In this document: piece by piece, positions 1-8,437 of the stretch
How positions within the stretch are numbered: position 1 is the first letter of the stretch
Layout: the number at the start of each line of letters is the position of its first letter
From: Treponema ruminis
Lineage (GTDB): Bacteria; Spirochaetota; Spirochaetia; Treponematales; Treponemataceae
Direction: 5' to 3'
Assembly (NCBI GenBank): GCA_017161305.1
Contig: CP031518.1
Coordinates: 2,046,001-2,110,000, forward strand
DNA: 64,000 nucleotides
The notes under the pieces: model-generated
What the model saw: the letters and a program-made list of their open reading frames with translations, nothing else
Database searches by the model: none
What the model was told of the DNA's origin: nothing
Position numbers and translations under genes: made by a program

Positions 1-342
1 GCTTTAAAGGCTGTCCCTGAGGAAATGCTTGAGGCTGCCCGCATTGACGGTGCAAATGAATTCACTACGCTGGTAAAGATTGTAATTCCTAACATCAAGG
101 CTTCAATCATCAGCGTCAGTACAACCATTCTTCTTGCGGCTTTAAAGTGCTTCGATATCGTTTATTCTATGACAAACGGAATGTTCGGTACGGAAGTTCT
201 CGCAAGCCAGCAGTACAAGCAGATGTTCACTTTCCAGAATTACGGACGCGGTTCGGCAATTGCAATCCTGATTTTGATCGGCGTAAGTCCTGTAATCTAC
301 TACAACCTCAAGGAATTCCACAATAAGGAGGCTTTCAAATGA
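1..342 (+). CDS. Sugar ABC transporter permease, MalF/UgpA type (5' end outside window)
   Basis: These are the last 113 residues of an inner-membrane permease of the binding-protein-dependent sugar importer family; the reading frame is open to the window edge. The cytoplasmic EAA loop that contacts the ATPase is visible at the start (EAARIDGANEF), followed by two hydrophobic segments. The stop overlaps the ATG of the next permease by 4 bases (ATGA), so the two are translationally coupled and should form the heterodimeric channel. The genes that follow make sucrose or a related glucosyl-fructoside the most likely substrate; that is inference from context. No ATPase gene follows in the operon. 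Confidence 0.9.
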   Translation, partial: ALKAVPEEMLEAARIDGANEFTTLVKIVIPNIKASIISVSTTILLAALKCFDIVYSMTNGMFGTEVLASQQYKQMFTFQNYGRGSAIAILILIGVSPVIYYNLKEFHNKEAFK

Positions 343-1250
343 AACAGCTTGACAACAAGGCAAAAAGGACGGTGCCGACACTTATCATTACGATTGTCCT
401 CATCATTTTCTGTATTTTGTGGACTGTTCCGACTTTCGGAATCCTCGTCACTTCTTTCAGAACATCTGACGCGGCTTCATCAACAGGCTGGTGGAAGGCT
501 TTCGCTGACTTCAAGAATTTCACGCTCGACAACTACAATCAGGTTCTTTTTGGCCAGCGTTTCAGCGTAGGAAATGCGAGCGGAACTTCAACTGTCCGCG
601 GTGCGACAATGCTTTCGGCCTTCCTTTCTTCAATCACGGTTACTCTTCCTTCTGTAATCATCCCGATTTTGATTGCGGCGGCCGCTGCTTACGGATTTGC
701 CTGGCTTTCATTTAAGGGCAGGAACATCATGTTTGCTACGATTATCGCGCTTCTGGTCGTTCCCTTGCAGATTTCTTTGATTCCGATTCTCCGTGACTAC
801 AATAAAATCGGCCTCAACGGAAGCTATCTGGGAATCTGGCTGGCCCACACAGGCTTTGGCCTTCCTCTTGCGACCTACATGATGTATAACTATATCTCAA
901 GCCTTCCGCGCTCAATTCTGGAATCGGCTTTCATCGACGGTTCGAGCCACTTTACGACTTTTGTCCGCCTGATTCTGCCTCTCTCGGCTCCGGCAATCGC
1001 ATCCTTTGCAATTTTCCAGTTCATCTGGGTTTGGAACGACATGCTGGTTTCTTTGGTCTTCCTTTCGGGTGCGGGCCAGAAACTCCAGGTCGTAACGGTC
1101 CGCCTTATGAACATGGCGGGAACCCGCGGTACAGACTGGCACTTGCTTACGGCCGGTGCCTTCATTTCAATGATTCTGCCGCTCTGCGTCTTCCTTGGAT
1201 TGCAGAAGTTCTTCGTTCGCGGACTTTTGGCTGGTTCGGTAAAGGGCTAA
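339..1250 (+). CDS. Sugar ABC transporter permease, MalG/UgpE type
   Basis: This 303-residue protein has an N-terminal membrane segment (about residues 12-35), a long periplasmic stretch and five further hydrophobic segments, as in MalG-type permeases. The EAA loop lies near residue 195 (ESAFIDGSSHF followed by a Pro-ended helix). The ATG overlaps the stop of the preceding permease. It should pair with that protein in the inner membrane and import a sugar delivered by a periplasmic binding protein encoded outside the window. Amylosucrase starts 4 bases after its stop, so uptake and breakdown are cotranscribed. Confidence 0.92.
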   Translation: MKQLDNKAKRTVPTLIITIVLIIFCILWTVPTFGILVTSFRTSDAASSTGWWKAFADFKNFTLDNYNQVLFGQRFSVGNASGTSTVRGATMLSAFLSSITVTLPSVIIPILIAAAAAYGFAWLSFKGRNIMFATIIALLVVPLQISLIPILRDYNKIGLNGSYLGIWLAHTGFGLPLATYMMYNYISSLPRSILESAFIDGSSHFTTFVRLILPLSAPAIASFAIFQFIWVWNDMLVSLVFLSGAGQKLQVVTVRLMNMAGTRGTDWHLLTAGAFISMILPLCVFLGLQKFFVRGLLAGSVKG

Positions 1251-1254
1251 GCTT

Positions 1255-3075
1255 ATGTATCAGAAACAACTTGAACTTAATATGCCGGCTTTGACGGCTC
1301 GATTGTACGAATTGTATGGCTCTCGATGGGATTTCTATCAGATTTTGGCCCGGCTTGAAGCGATTATGAAAAAGGCTGCCGCTGAGCGAAAGTCCGGCTA
1401 TCTTTTTGAAGCAGATGAAGATGCCCTGAGCTCTGAAAACGGCACTCCATGGTATTTGAATCAGAAGACCGTGGGCATGATGCTTTATGTCGATCTCTTT
1501 GCAGACAATCTTCTCGGCCTTATTGAAAAAATTCCTTACCTCAAGGATTTGGGAGTCAATTATGTTCATCTCATGCCTCTTTTTGACTGCCCGAAAGGTG
1601 AAAATGACGGCGGCTATGCGATTTCTTCATACAGAAAAGTCCAGCCCCGCCTCGGTACAATCGAAGACTTAAAGGCCGTTGCCGCTGAGTTCCATAAAAA
1701 CGGAATCCGGCTTGTGCTTGACTTTGTTTTCAATCACACCAGCGATGAGCATGAGTGGGCAAAAAAGGCGAGAAAAGGCGATCCTAAGTTCAAGTCTTTC
1801 TATTATATGTACAAGGAAAAGAGCGAGGTTGACAGCTGGAATGCAACTTTGCGCGAGATTTTTCCGACTGTCCGCCGCGGCTCTTTTACCTATCTCAAGG
1901 AAAGTGACGAATGGGTCTGGACGACTTTCAATTCATTTCAGTGGGATCTAAATTATTCCAATCCGGAAGTTTTCCTTGCAATGTGCGAGGAAATGCTTTT
2001 TATCGCAAATCTCGGAGTTGACGTGCTCCGTCTTGACGCTCTTGCTTTCGTCTGGAAGGAGAAGGGCACTGTCTGTGAGAGCCTGCCAAAAGCCCACACG
2101 GTAATTCAGGCCTTTCAGTATGTTGCCTCTATTGCATGTCCTAGCTTACAGTTTAAGAGCGAGGCAATCGTTCATCCTGACGAAGTAATCAAATACATCA
2201 ATGGCTCGGAATGTCATTTAAGCTACAATCCACTTCAGATGGCCCTTTTCTGGTCAACTGTTGCAACCCGCGACACAAGGCTCCTTTCGGTTTCACTCAA
2301 AAACCGCTGGAGCGTTCCGAAAAACTGTGCATGGGTAAATTACATCCGCTGCCATGACGACATTGGCTGGACTTTCAGCGACGAGGATGCAGGATGGCTT
2401 GGAATCAACGGATTTGACCACAGAAAATTCCTCAACCGCTTCTTTACGGGGCGATTCGAGGGAACCTTTGCAAGCGGCGAGCCCTTCCAGCTTAATCCGA
2501 CTACAGGTGACTGCCGTATCTGCGGCACGATGGCAAGCCTTGCAGGTCTTGAACAGGCGGAAAATCTCAACAACGAGGAACTTCGCCGCATGGCAATCAG
2601 TCGCATGAAGATGATGTATGCGGTTCAGTTTGCCCTGCCTGGAGTGCCGCTTTTGTACGCCGGGGACGAAAAAGCCGTCTTCAATGATTACTCATACCGT
2701 AAGGTCGCAAGCAAAAAAGAAGATTCCCGCTGGGTTCACAGAATCAAGACTGACTGGAGCGGAAAATCTGAATGTAAGTCTCAGAAAATCGTCGCGGATT
2801 TTGTAAAGAAAGTGATTGCCCTTAGAAAAGAGGAGCCCGGCTTGGGCGGAAGCGATATTTTCTTCTACGACATTCAGGACAGCCACGTCTTTGCATTCCG
2901 CCGTGGAACGATTCATGTTGTGGCAAATTTCAGTGACAGCCCGGCAGAATTCATGATTGACGCATGGAGCGAAAACAGCACCGACTTGCTGACAGGCCGC
3001 AATTTCTGGAATCATCAGAAACAGCTGCTCGCGCCGTATGAAGTACGCTGGCTCAAAGAGAAAATAGAAAACTGA
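1255..3075 (+). CDS. Amylosucrase (GH13 subfamily 4)
   Basis: Amylosucrase (EC 2.4.1.4) transfers the glucose of sucrose onto an alpha-1,4-glucan and releases fructose; hydrolysis and isomers such as turanose and trehalulose are side products. The 606 residues show the GH13 blocks: LMPLFDCP, DFVFNHTSDEHEW, VDVLRLDALAF with the nucleophile Asp261, FKSEAIVHPD with the acid/base Glu303, and RCHDDIGW with Asp368. The spacings 261-303-368 equal those of the Neisseria polysaccharea enzyme (286-328-393, from memory), which separates it from sucrose phosphorylase or alpha-glucosidase. There is no signal peptide, so it acts in the cytoplasm. The ATG lies 4 bases after the permease stop with only a weak ribosome site. 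The downstream fructokinase fits fructose as product. Confidence 0.93.
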   Translation: MYQKQLELNMPALTARLYELYGSRWDFYQILARLEAIMKKAAAERKSGYLFEADEDALSSENGTPWYLNQKTVGMMLYVDLFADNLLGLIEKIPYLKDLGVNYVHLMPLFDCPKGENDGGYAISSYRKVQPRLGTIEDLKAVAAEFHKNGIRLVLDFVFNHTSDEHEWAKKARKGDPKFKSFYYMYKEKSEVDSWNATLREIFPTVRRGSFTYLKESDEWVWTTFNSFQWDLNYSNPEVFLAMCEEMLFIANLGVDVLRLDALAFVWKEKGTVCESLPKAHTVIQAFQYVASIACPSLQFKSEAIVHPDEVIKYINGSECHLSYNPLQMALFWSTVATRDTRLLSVSLKNRWSVPKNCAWVNYIRCHDDIGWTFSDEDAGWLGINGFDHRKFLNRFFTGRFEGTFASGEPFQLNPTTGDCRICGTMASLAGLEQAENLNNEELRRMAISRMKMMYAVQFALPGVPLLYAGDEKAVFNDYSYRKVASKKEDSRWVHRIKTDWSGKSECKSQKIVADFVKKVIALRKEEPGLGGSDIFFYDIQDSHVFAFRRGTIHVVANFSDSPAEFMIDAWSENSTDLLTGRNFWNHQKQLLAPYEVRWLKEKIEN

Positions 3076-3110
3076 GAAATTGAAAGTTGAAAATTGCAAG
3101 AGGTGATTTT

Positions 3111-6077
3111 ATGACTTTTTCTACAAATAAATTCGGCGGCAACGATACCGCCCGCAATGAGACTCTTTTTACTACCGGCAACGGAAATCTCGGCTTCCGC
3201 GGAGATACTGAGGAAAAGACCGGAACTTCCCACAAGGGAACTTACATAAACGGATTTTATGACTCTGAGCCCATCATTTACGGCGAGACGGCTTACGGTT
3301 ATGCCAAAAATCATGAGACAATCCTGAATCTTCCTGATCCCAAGCGGATTGAGCTTTGCGTCGACGGCCACAAATTCAACATGTTCGACGAAGGCTGCAA
3401 TGTTACTGATTTTAAGCTTGAGCTTGATGAAGAAAAAGGAATCCTCACCCGCCGCACTGACTGGAATTTCAAGGGCAAAAGTTCGATTTCCCTGGTGAGC
3501 GAGCGGCTTGTCTCCTTTACCCATGAAGACTGTGCCGCAATCCGCTATACCGTTACCAACAAGTCTTCTGAAGCCGAAAAAATTTCTGTTTCATCATGCC
3601 TTGATATCGAAACCGGCAATATTCTTGCAGAGGACGACCCCCGGATTGGAGCAAAATTCCGCCACCAGCCTCTTGTCATTGACCAGACTTATCCCTTTGG
3701 AAAGGAAATGTCATTTATTTCCCACACCCAGAATTCCGGTCTACTTTTGAGCGGAGGCGTAATCAGTCTTCTTGAGCTTGACGGAAAGGAAGAACGCTGG
3801 CAGCACACTTCTTCTCCGGTATTTTCAAATATTTCCCTCTTCATTCCTTCATGCTCGTCAACATTTACCCTTGAAGCCGGAAAATCTTTTACACTCTTAA
3901 AATTCATCGCCTACTGTCATTCAAAAGAGGACGATGAAAGTCTTGAAAAACTCCACGAACGCACTTTGAAAACCTGTTCTGATTTTGCATCCCTTGGCTT
4001 TGAAAAAATCAAAAAAGAGCAGGCTGACTTCCTTTCTTCCTTCTGGAAAATCGCAGACATTAATATAGAAGAAAATGAATTCGCTGCCTCAAAAGGAAAA
4101 TCTTCATGCGAGGATGCGCTCAGGTTCAATCTCTTCCATCTTTTGCAGTCGGCCGGCCGTAACGGAAAGGTCAGCATTGCGGCAAAAGGACTTACATCTG
4201 AAGGTTACGAAGGACACTTCTTCTGGGATACGGAAAGCTATGTCTGTCCTGTCTTTACATATACTTCGCCACTCGTTGCGAAAAAACTTCTTGAATACCG
4301 CGCTTCGATTCTGGACAAGGCCAGGGAGAGGGCAAAAGTCATGAGCGTAAAGGGAGCTCTTTATCCCTGGCGAACGATTTCCGGCGAGGAAACAAGTGCC
4401 TACTTCCCGGCAGGAAGCGCCCAGTACCACATCAATGCGGACATAATCTTTGCCCTCAACCGCTATCTCAACGCTCATGGAGAGCAGTCTGATTTCGGTT
4501 TTGACGAAAAGCTGGCCGGAGAAATGGCGGCTGAGACTGCAAGAATGTGGGCTTCACTGGGAAGTTTTGAGAGCTACAAGGACGGAAAATTCTGCATCAA
4601 TGACGTTACCGGTCCTGACGAATACACGGCAATCGTAAACAACAACGCCTTCACAAACCTCATGGCCCGGGAAAATCTTGAAATTTCTGCAAGACGGGCC
4701 GGAAAATTCGCATCAGAAAGCGAAAAATCTGAATGGAAGCACATCGCCGAAAACATGTACATTCCATTTGACAAGGAAGCAGGCATTTATCCCCAGGATG
4801 ACAGCTTTATGGCAAAGGCTGACTGGGATTTTGAGAATACGCCAAAGAAAAACTATCCTCTTCTCCTTCATTATCATCCTCTGGTGATTTACCGCCACCG
4901 GGTTTTAAAACAGCCGGATCTTGTATTGGCACAATTTTTGCTCAGCAGAAGGTTCACGCTCGCCGAAAAAATCAGGAATTTTAACTTTTACGAAAAATAC
5001 ACCACGGGAGATTCATCCCTTTCTCACTGCATCATGAGCATAATGGCCTGTGAAAGCGGAGATCGGGCAAAGGCTCTCGACTACTTCAACAAGACAGTCC
5101 GCATGGACATTGATGACGTGAACGGAAACAGCCGCGACGGAATCCACACTGCCTGCATGGCCGGAAGCTGGATGAGCGTGGTCTACGGATTTGCGGGATT
5201 CAAGGATTACGGCGGAGAATATTCTTTCAATCCCCAGCTTCCAAAAGAATGGAAAAAACTTTCCTTCTCGCTTGCAATCCGCGGGGCAATTCTGGACATT
5301 AGCCTCACTCAAAACGAGGCGGTCTATTCCCTCCGTGATTCATCTGTCCCTCTTGATCTTTGCCACAGAAATGAAAAATTCTTACTTAAAGCTGGTGAAA
5401 AAAGGACTTTCAGCCTGAATCCAAAACTTTCTGCCGTTCTTTTTGACCTTGACGGAGTAATCACCAACACGGCTCCACTTCATTTTGCGGCATGGAAGAA
5501 AATGGCGGAAGAAGAAGGACTTAAGTTTGACGAAAACATGAATAAAAAGCTGCTGGGAATTTCCCGGGAAGAATCGCTTGAGGTCATTCTTTCTGAAAAC
5601 GGAGCAGACTGGAGCGAAGAGAAAAAGGCTTCCTGGTGCACCAAGAAAAACGAGATTTACAAGGAATCCCTTTCGACACTGACTGAAAAAGACATACTCC
5701 CGGGAATCAAAAAACTTCTGGAAGACTTGAAAGCTCACTCTGTCCCAGCCGCCCTTGCATCAAGCAGCAAAAACGCCCCGAAGATTCTTGAAAGACTTGG
5801 CCTGACTGAATATTTTACGGCTGTTGCAGATGCAGGCCGCGTTCAGAAAGCAAAGCCTGAACCTGACCTCTTCCTTGAGGCGGCGGAAAAGGCCTCTGCC
5901 TGGTACAGTGACTGTGTCGGAGTCGAAGACGCTGAAGCCGGAGTCAGCGCAATCAGAAAGGCTGGCATGAAATCCGTGGGAATCGAAACGACGGTCAAAC
6001 TCCCCCAGGCAGACTTACGCCTTGCAACAACGGGGGATTTGACTTACGAAAAACTTCTTGCATTGATGGAGGACTGA
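3111..6077 (+). CDS. GH65 disaccharide phosphorylase fused to beta-phosphoglucomutase
   Basis: Residues 1 to about 770 form an inverting glycoside phosphorylase of family GH65 (maltose/kojibiose/trehalose phosphorylase group), with general acid Glu504 in GPDEYTAIVNNNAF and a phosphate-binding segment around HYHPLVIYRHRVLKQ. Residues about 775-988 are a complete HAD-family beta-phosphoglucomutase with nucleophile Asp779 and acid/base Asp781 in LFDLDGVITN, the ALASSSKN loop and GVEDAEAG. The chain should split an alpha-glucosyl disaccharide with phosphate to beta-glucose-1-P and convert this to glucose-6-P. I chose the ATG at 3111 because AGAGGTGA precedes it; a TTG at 3087 in the same frame has no good ribosome site. 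Which disaccharide is used cannot be read from sequence; maltose or an amylosucrase by-product fits context. Confidence 0.9.
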   Translation: MTFSTNKFGGNDTARNETLFTTGNGNLGFRGDTEEKTGTSHKGTYINGFYDSEPIIYGETAYGYAKNHETILNLPDPKRIELCVDGHKFNMFDEGCNVTDFKLELDEEKGILTRRTDWNFKGKSSISLVSERLVSFTHEDCAAIRYTVTNKSSEAEKISVSSCLDIETGNILAEDDPRIGAKFRHQPLVIDQTYPFGKEMSFISHTQNSGLLLSGGVISLLELDGKEERWQHTSSPVFSNISLFIPSCSSTFTLEAGKSFTLLKFIAYCHSKEDDESLEKLHERTLKTCSDFASLGFEKIKKEQADFLSSFWKIADINIEENEFAASKGKSSCEDALRFNLFHLLQSAGRNGKVSIAAKGLTSEGYEGHFFWDTESYVCPVFTYTSPLVAKKLLEYRASILDKARERAKVMSVKGALYPWRTISGEETSAYFPAGSAQYHINADIIFALNRYLNAHGEQSDFGFDEKLAGEMAAETARMWASLGSFESYKDGKFCINDVTGPDEYTAIVNNNAFTNLMARENLEISARRAGKFASESEKSEWKHIAENMYIPFDKEAGIYPQDDSFMAKADWDFENTPKKNYPLLLHYHPLVIYRHRVLKQPDLVLAQFLLSRRFTLAEKIRNFNFYEKYTTGDSSLSHCIMSIMACESGDRAKALDYFNKTVRMDIDDVNGNSRDGIHTACMAGSWMSVVYGFAGFKDYGGEYSFNPQLPKEWKKLSFSLAIRGAILDISLTQNEAVYSLRDSSVPLDLCHRNEKFLLKAGEKRTFSLNPKLSAVLFDLDGVITNTAPLHFAAWKKMAEEEGLKFDENMNKKLLGISREESLEVILSENGADWSEEKKASWCTKKNEIYKESLSTLTEKDILPGIKKLLEDLKAHSVPAALASSSKNAPKILERLGLTEYFTAVADAGRVQKAKPEPDLFLEAAEKASAWYSDCVGVEDAEAGVSAIRKAGMKSVGIETTVKLPQADLRLATTGDLTYEKLLALMED

Positions 6078-6078
6078 A

Positions 6079-7044
6079 ATGAAAAAATACGATGTCGTGG
6101 CACTCGGTGAAATACTTATTGACTTTACTTTCGCAGGTACAAATGCTGACGGAAAAAAACTTTATGAAGAAAATCCGGGCGGAGCTCCTGCAAACTGCGT
6201 ATCTGCCGTCTCAAAACTCGGCGGAAAGGGTGCCTTTATCGGCATGACAGGCAGGGATTCCTTTGGCGAGGACGTCCGCCGTGTCCTTGAGGAAATCAAT
6301 GTTGACACAAGCGGAATGCGCTACAGTGAAAGCCAGCACACGACCCTTGCTTTCGTAAGTCTTGACCCGAACGGCGAGCGGCATTTCAGCTTCTGCCGTA
6401 ATCCAGGCGCTGACACACAGATTCGTCCTGAAGACCTGGACAGGTCCATGCTTGAAAATGCAAGATTCCTGCACATCGGCTCCCTTTCCCTCACTGATGA
6501 GCCTGCAAAATCCGCAACCCTGGCCGCAATCGAAATCACAAAAAAAGCCGGCGGACTTATTTCCTATGACCCGAACTGGCGGGCAAACCTCTGGAAGGGC
6601 AGGAGTGACGCCATTGATTTGATGAAGAGCCTCTTCCCCCTTGCAGACACCGTAAAGGTGAGCGATGAAGAGCTGGCCCTTCTTTTTGGAAAGGACATAA
6701 GCGCGGAAGAGGGCGGAAAAAAGATTCTTTCACTGGGACCTTCCCTTGCCATGATTACCCTGGGAGCAAAGGGCGTTTACTACGCAGCCCGAACTCTTGA
6801 CGGCTCAGTGATTTCAGGAACGGTCGGCTGTAAGGACGTAAAGGTTGTGGACACAACCGGTGCCGGAGACAGCTTTACAGGCGGCATGCTCTACCGCCTT
6901 ACCCGCCGCGAAAATCCCCTTGCCTTTACAAAGGAAAATCTTGAGGCGGACTTGAATTTTGCCAACACAGTGGCTTCAATCTGCGTAACCCGCCGTGGTG
7001 CGATTCCAGCCCTGCCGACTTTGAAGGAAGTTGAAAATTTTTAA
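6079..7044 (+). CDS. scrK: Fructokinase (PfkB family)
   Basis: This 321-residue PfkB-type kinase phosphorylates fructose to fructose-6-P with ATP. It shows the N-terminal PfkB block GGAPANCVSAVSKLGG, the SYDPNWRANLW segment typical of fructokinases, and the C-terminal signature DTTGAGDSF with catalytic Asp264. It starts one base after the phosphorylase stop, with a GGAGG inside that gene's end as ribosome site. In this operon it would handle the fructose freed by amylosucrase. No terminator hairpin is visible between its stop and the lysC leader, so read-through into lysC is possible. Confidence 0.93.
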   Translation: MKKYDVVALGEILIDFTFAGTNADGKKLYEENPGGAPANCVSAVSKLGGKGAFIGMTGRDSFGEDVRRVLEEINVDTSGMRYSESQHTTLAFVSLDPNGERHFSFCRNPGADTQIRPEDLDRSMLENARFLHIGSLSLTDEPAKSATLAAIEITKKAGGLISYDPNWRANLWKGRSDAIDLMKSLFPLADTVKVSDEELALLFGKDISAEEGGKKILSLGPSLAMITLGAKGVYYAARTLDGSVISGTVGCKDVKVVDTTGAGDSFTGGMLYRLTRRENPLAFTKENLEADLNFANTVASICVTRRGAIPALPTLKEVENF

Positions 7045-7054
7045 TATTGTATCA

Positions 7055-7114
7055 AATCGTGACTTTCGCTAAAATGTTTCTATCTACAGAAAAGTCTTTT
7101 AAGAGGTCACGATT
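7055..7114 (+). promoter_or_regulatory. lysC leader with start-site-blocking inverted repeat
   Basis: AATCGTGAC at 7055-7063 is perfectly complementary to GTCACGATT at 7106-7114, which directly abuts the lysC ATG. The stem can extend inward by T-G, T-A and T-G pairs and would cover the Shine-Dalgarno AAGAGGT. The left arm's GACTTT (7061-7066) can instead pair with AAAGTC at 7091-7096, which would free the ribosome site. This arrangement looks like a translational switch, but the leader is far too short for the known lysine riboswitch. Confidence 0.55.
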
Positions 7115-8437
7115 ATGATAGTTATGAAATTCGGCGGAAGTTCAGTTGCCAATGCGGAGAGAATCCGACATGTTGCTTCTATTATTCAGGCTTATAAGGA
7201 GTCTCGCCCGGTCGTTGTTTTGAGCGCCATGGGAGACACAACAGACCATCTTCTTGATGCGGCTGACATGGCTGTTAACGGCAAGGTTGACATCGCCAAA
7301 GTCGAAAAACTTCATCTTGACACAGCAAAGGAACTTGAAATCGACGTTCCTGCAATCCAGGAGCTTTTGACAGAGCTTAACACTCTCCTTACCGGTATTT
7401 CAATGCTCCACGAGCTTACAAAACGCACTCGTGACTATCTCGTTTCATTTGGTGAGCGAATGAGCGTCCGCATGATGGCCGCTTATCTTTCAAAACAGGG
7501 AACACCTGCAAAATTCTACGATGCCTGGGACATCGGCATGGTTTCTGACTCAAACTACATGTCTGCCGAGCTTCTTGACGAAGTATGGGACAACATTCCA
7601 AAGCACTTGAATGACTACAAAAACGGCAAGCAGACAGAAATCCCTATCGTTACAGGCTTTATCGCAAAAGACTCAAAGGGAATCATCACGACTCTCGGAC
7701 GCGGCGGCTCGGACTTGTCTGCAACAATGATTGGTGCGGCAATGAGGGCTGACGAAATCCAGACATGGAAGGACGTTGACGGAATCCTCACTACAGATCC
7801 TCGAATCGTAAAGGAAGCCCGCACTGTTCCAGAAGTAACTTACGAAGAAGCACAGGAGCTTGCAATGTTCGGTGCTCAGGTTCTTCACCCACGCAGCATG
7901 ATTCCTTGCCGCAAGACCGGCACTCCGGTCCGCGTAAAGAACAGCTACAATATCAAGAGCGACGGTTCAGTAATCGTTGAAAAGCATTCCGGGGCAACTC
8001 CGCGCGTAACTGCAATCACAAACGTAAAGAACGTAACCCTTATCGATATCCAGTCAAGCCGTATGCTCAATGCCTGCGGATTTTTGGCTCACATCTTCAA
8101 TCAGTTCCTCAAATGGAACATTTCAATCGACGTAATCGCAACTTCAGAAGTTTCAGTTTCCCTCACAGTAAACACAAAGGCTGATTTGACAGGCCTGCTC
8201 GAGGACATCGGCCGAATCGCTGAGGTTAAGGCTACAAAGGACAAGGCAATCGTCACATTGATTTGTGATGCAAGCCATTCCAGCTCAATCCTTGAAGATG
8301 CATTTACTGCGCTCAACAAGTCAGGCATCAACGTTCAGATGATTTCTCAGGGTGCAAGCAAGGTAAACATCTCTATGCTCGTTGATGATTCTCAGGTTAA
8401 TGATGTCGTCAGCATCCTGCACAAGGCCTTGTTCTAG
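7115..8437 (+). CDS. lysC: Aspartate kinase
   Basis: Aspartate kinase (EC 2.7.2.4) makes aspartyl phosphate, the first step toward diaminopimelate/lysine, threonine and methionine. The 440-residue protein starts with the kinase motif MKFGGSSVANAERI, has ITTLGRGGSDLSATMIGAAM, and ends in two ACT-type regulatory repeats (about residues 300-440), so feedback control is likely. There is no fused homoserine dehydrogenase. The ATG follows AAGAGGT, which lies in the inverted repeat of the leader. The stop overlaps the GTG of the next gene by one base. dapB lies three genes downstream, so this is partly a diaminopimelate operon. Confidence 0.95.
   Translation: MIVMKFGGSSVANAERIRHVASIIQAYKESRPVVVLSAMGDTTDHLLDAADMAVNGKVDIAKVEKLHLDTAKELEIDVPAIQELLTELNTLLTGISMLHELTKRTRDYLVSFGERMSVRMMAAYLSKQGTPAKFYDAWDIGMVSDSNYMSAELLDEVWDNIPKHLNDYKNGKQTEIPIVTGFIAKDSKGIITTLGRGGSDLSATMIGAAMRADEIQTWKDVDGILTTDPRIVKEARTVPEVTYEEAQELAMFGAQVLHPRSMIPCRKTGTPVRVKNSYNIKSDGSVIVEKHSGATPRVTAITNVKNVTLIDIQSSRMLNACGFLAHIFNQFLKWNISIDVIATSEVSVSLTVNTKADLTGLLEDIGRIAEVKATKDKAIVTLICDASHSSSILEDAFTALNKSGINVQMISQGASKVNISMLVDDSQVNDVVSILHKALF

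Noticed and set aside
3087..3110. TTG start for the GH65-PGM fusion
   Set aside because: No ribosome site before it, while AGAGGTGA stands before the ATG at 3111 where family similarity begins.
3015..3524. 169-codon antisense frame opposite the GH65 gene start
   Set aside because: Fully covered by the conserved amylosucrase end and GH65 N-terminus on the plus strand.
7045..7114. Lysine riboswitch before lysC
   Set aside because: The gap is only 70 bases, less than half the size of the known element, and none of its conserved stems are visible; only the simple inverted repeat is supported.
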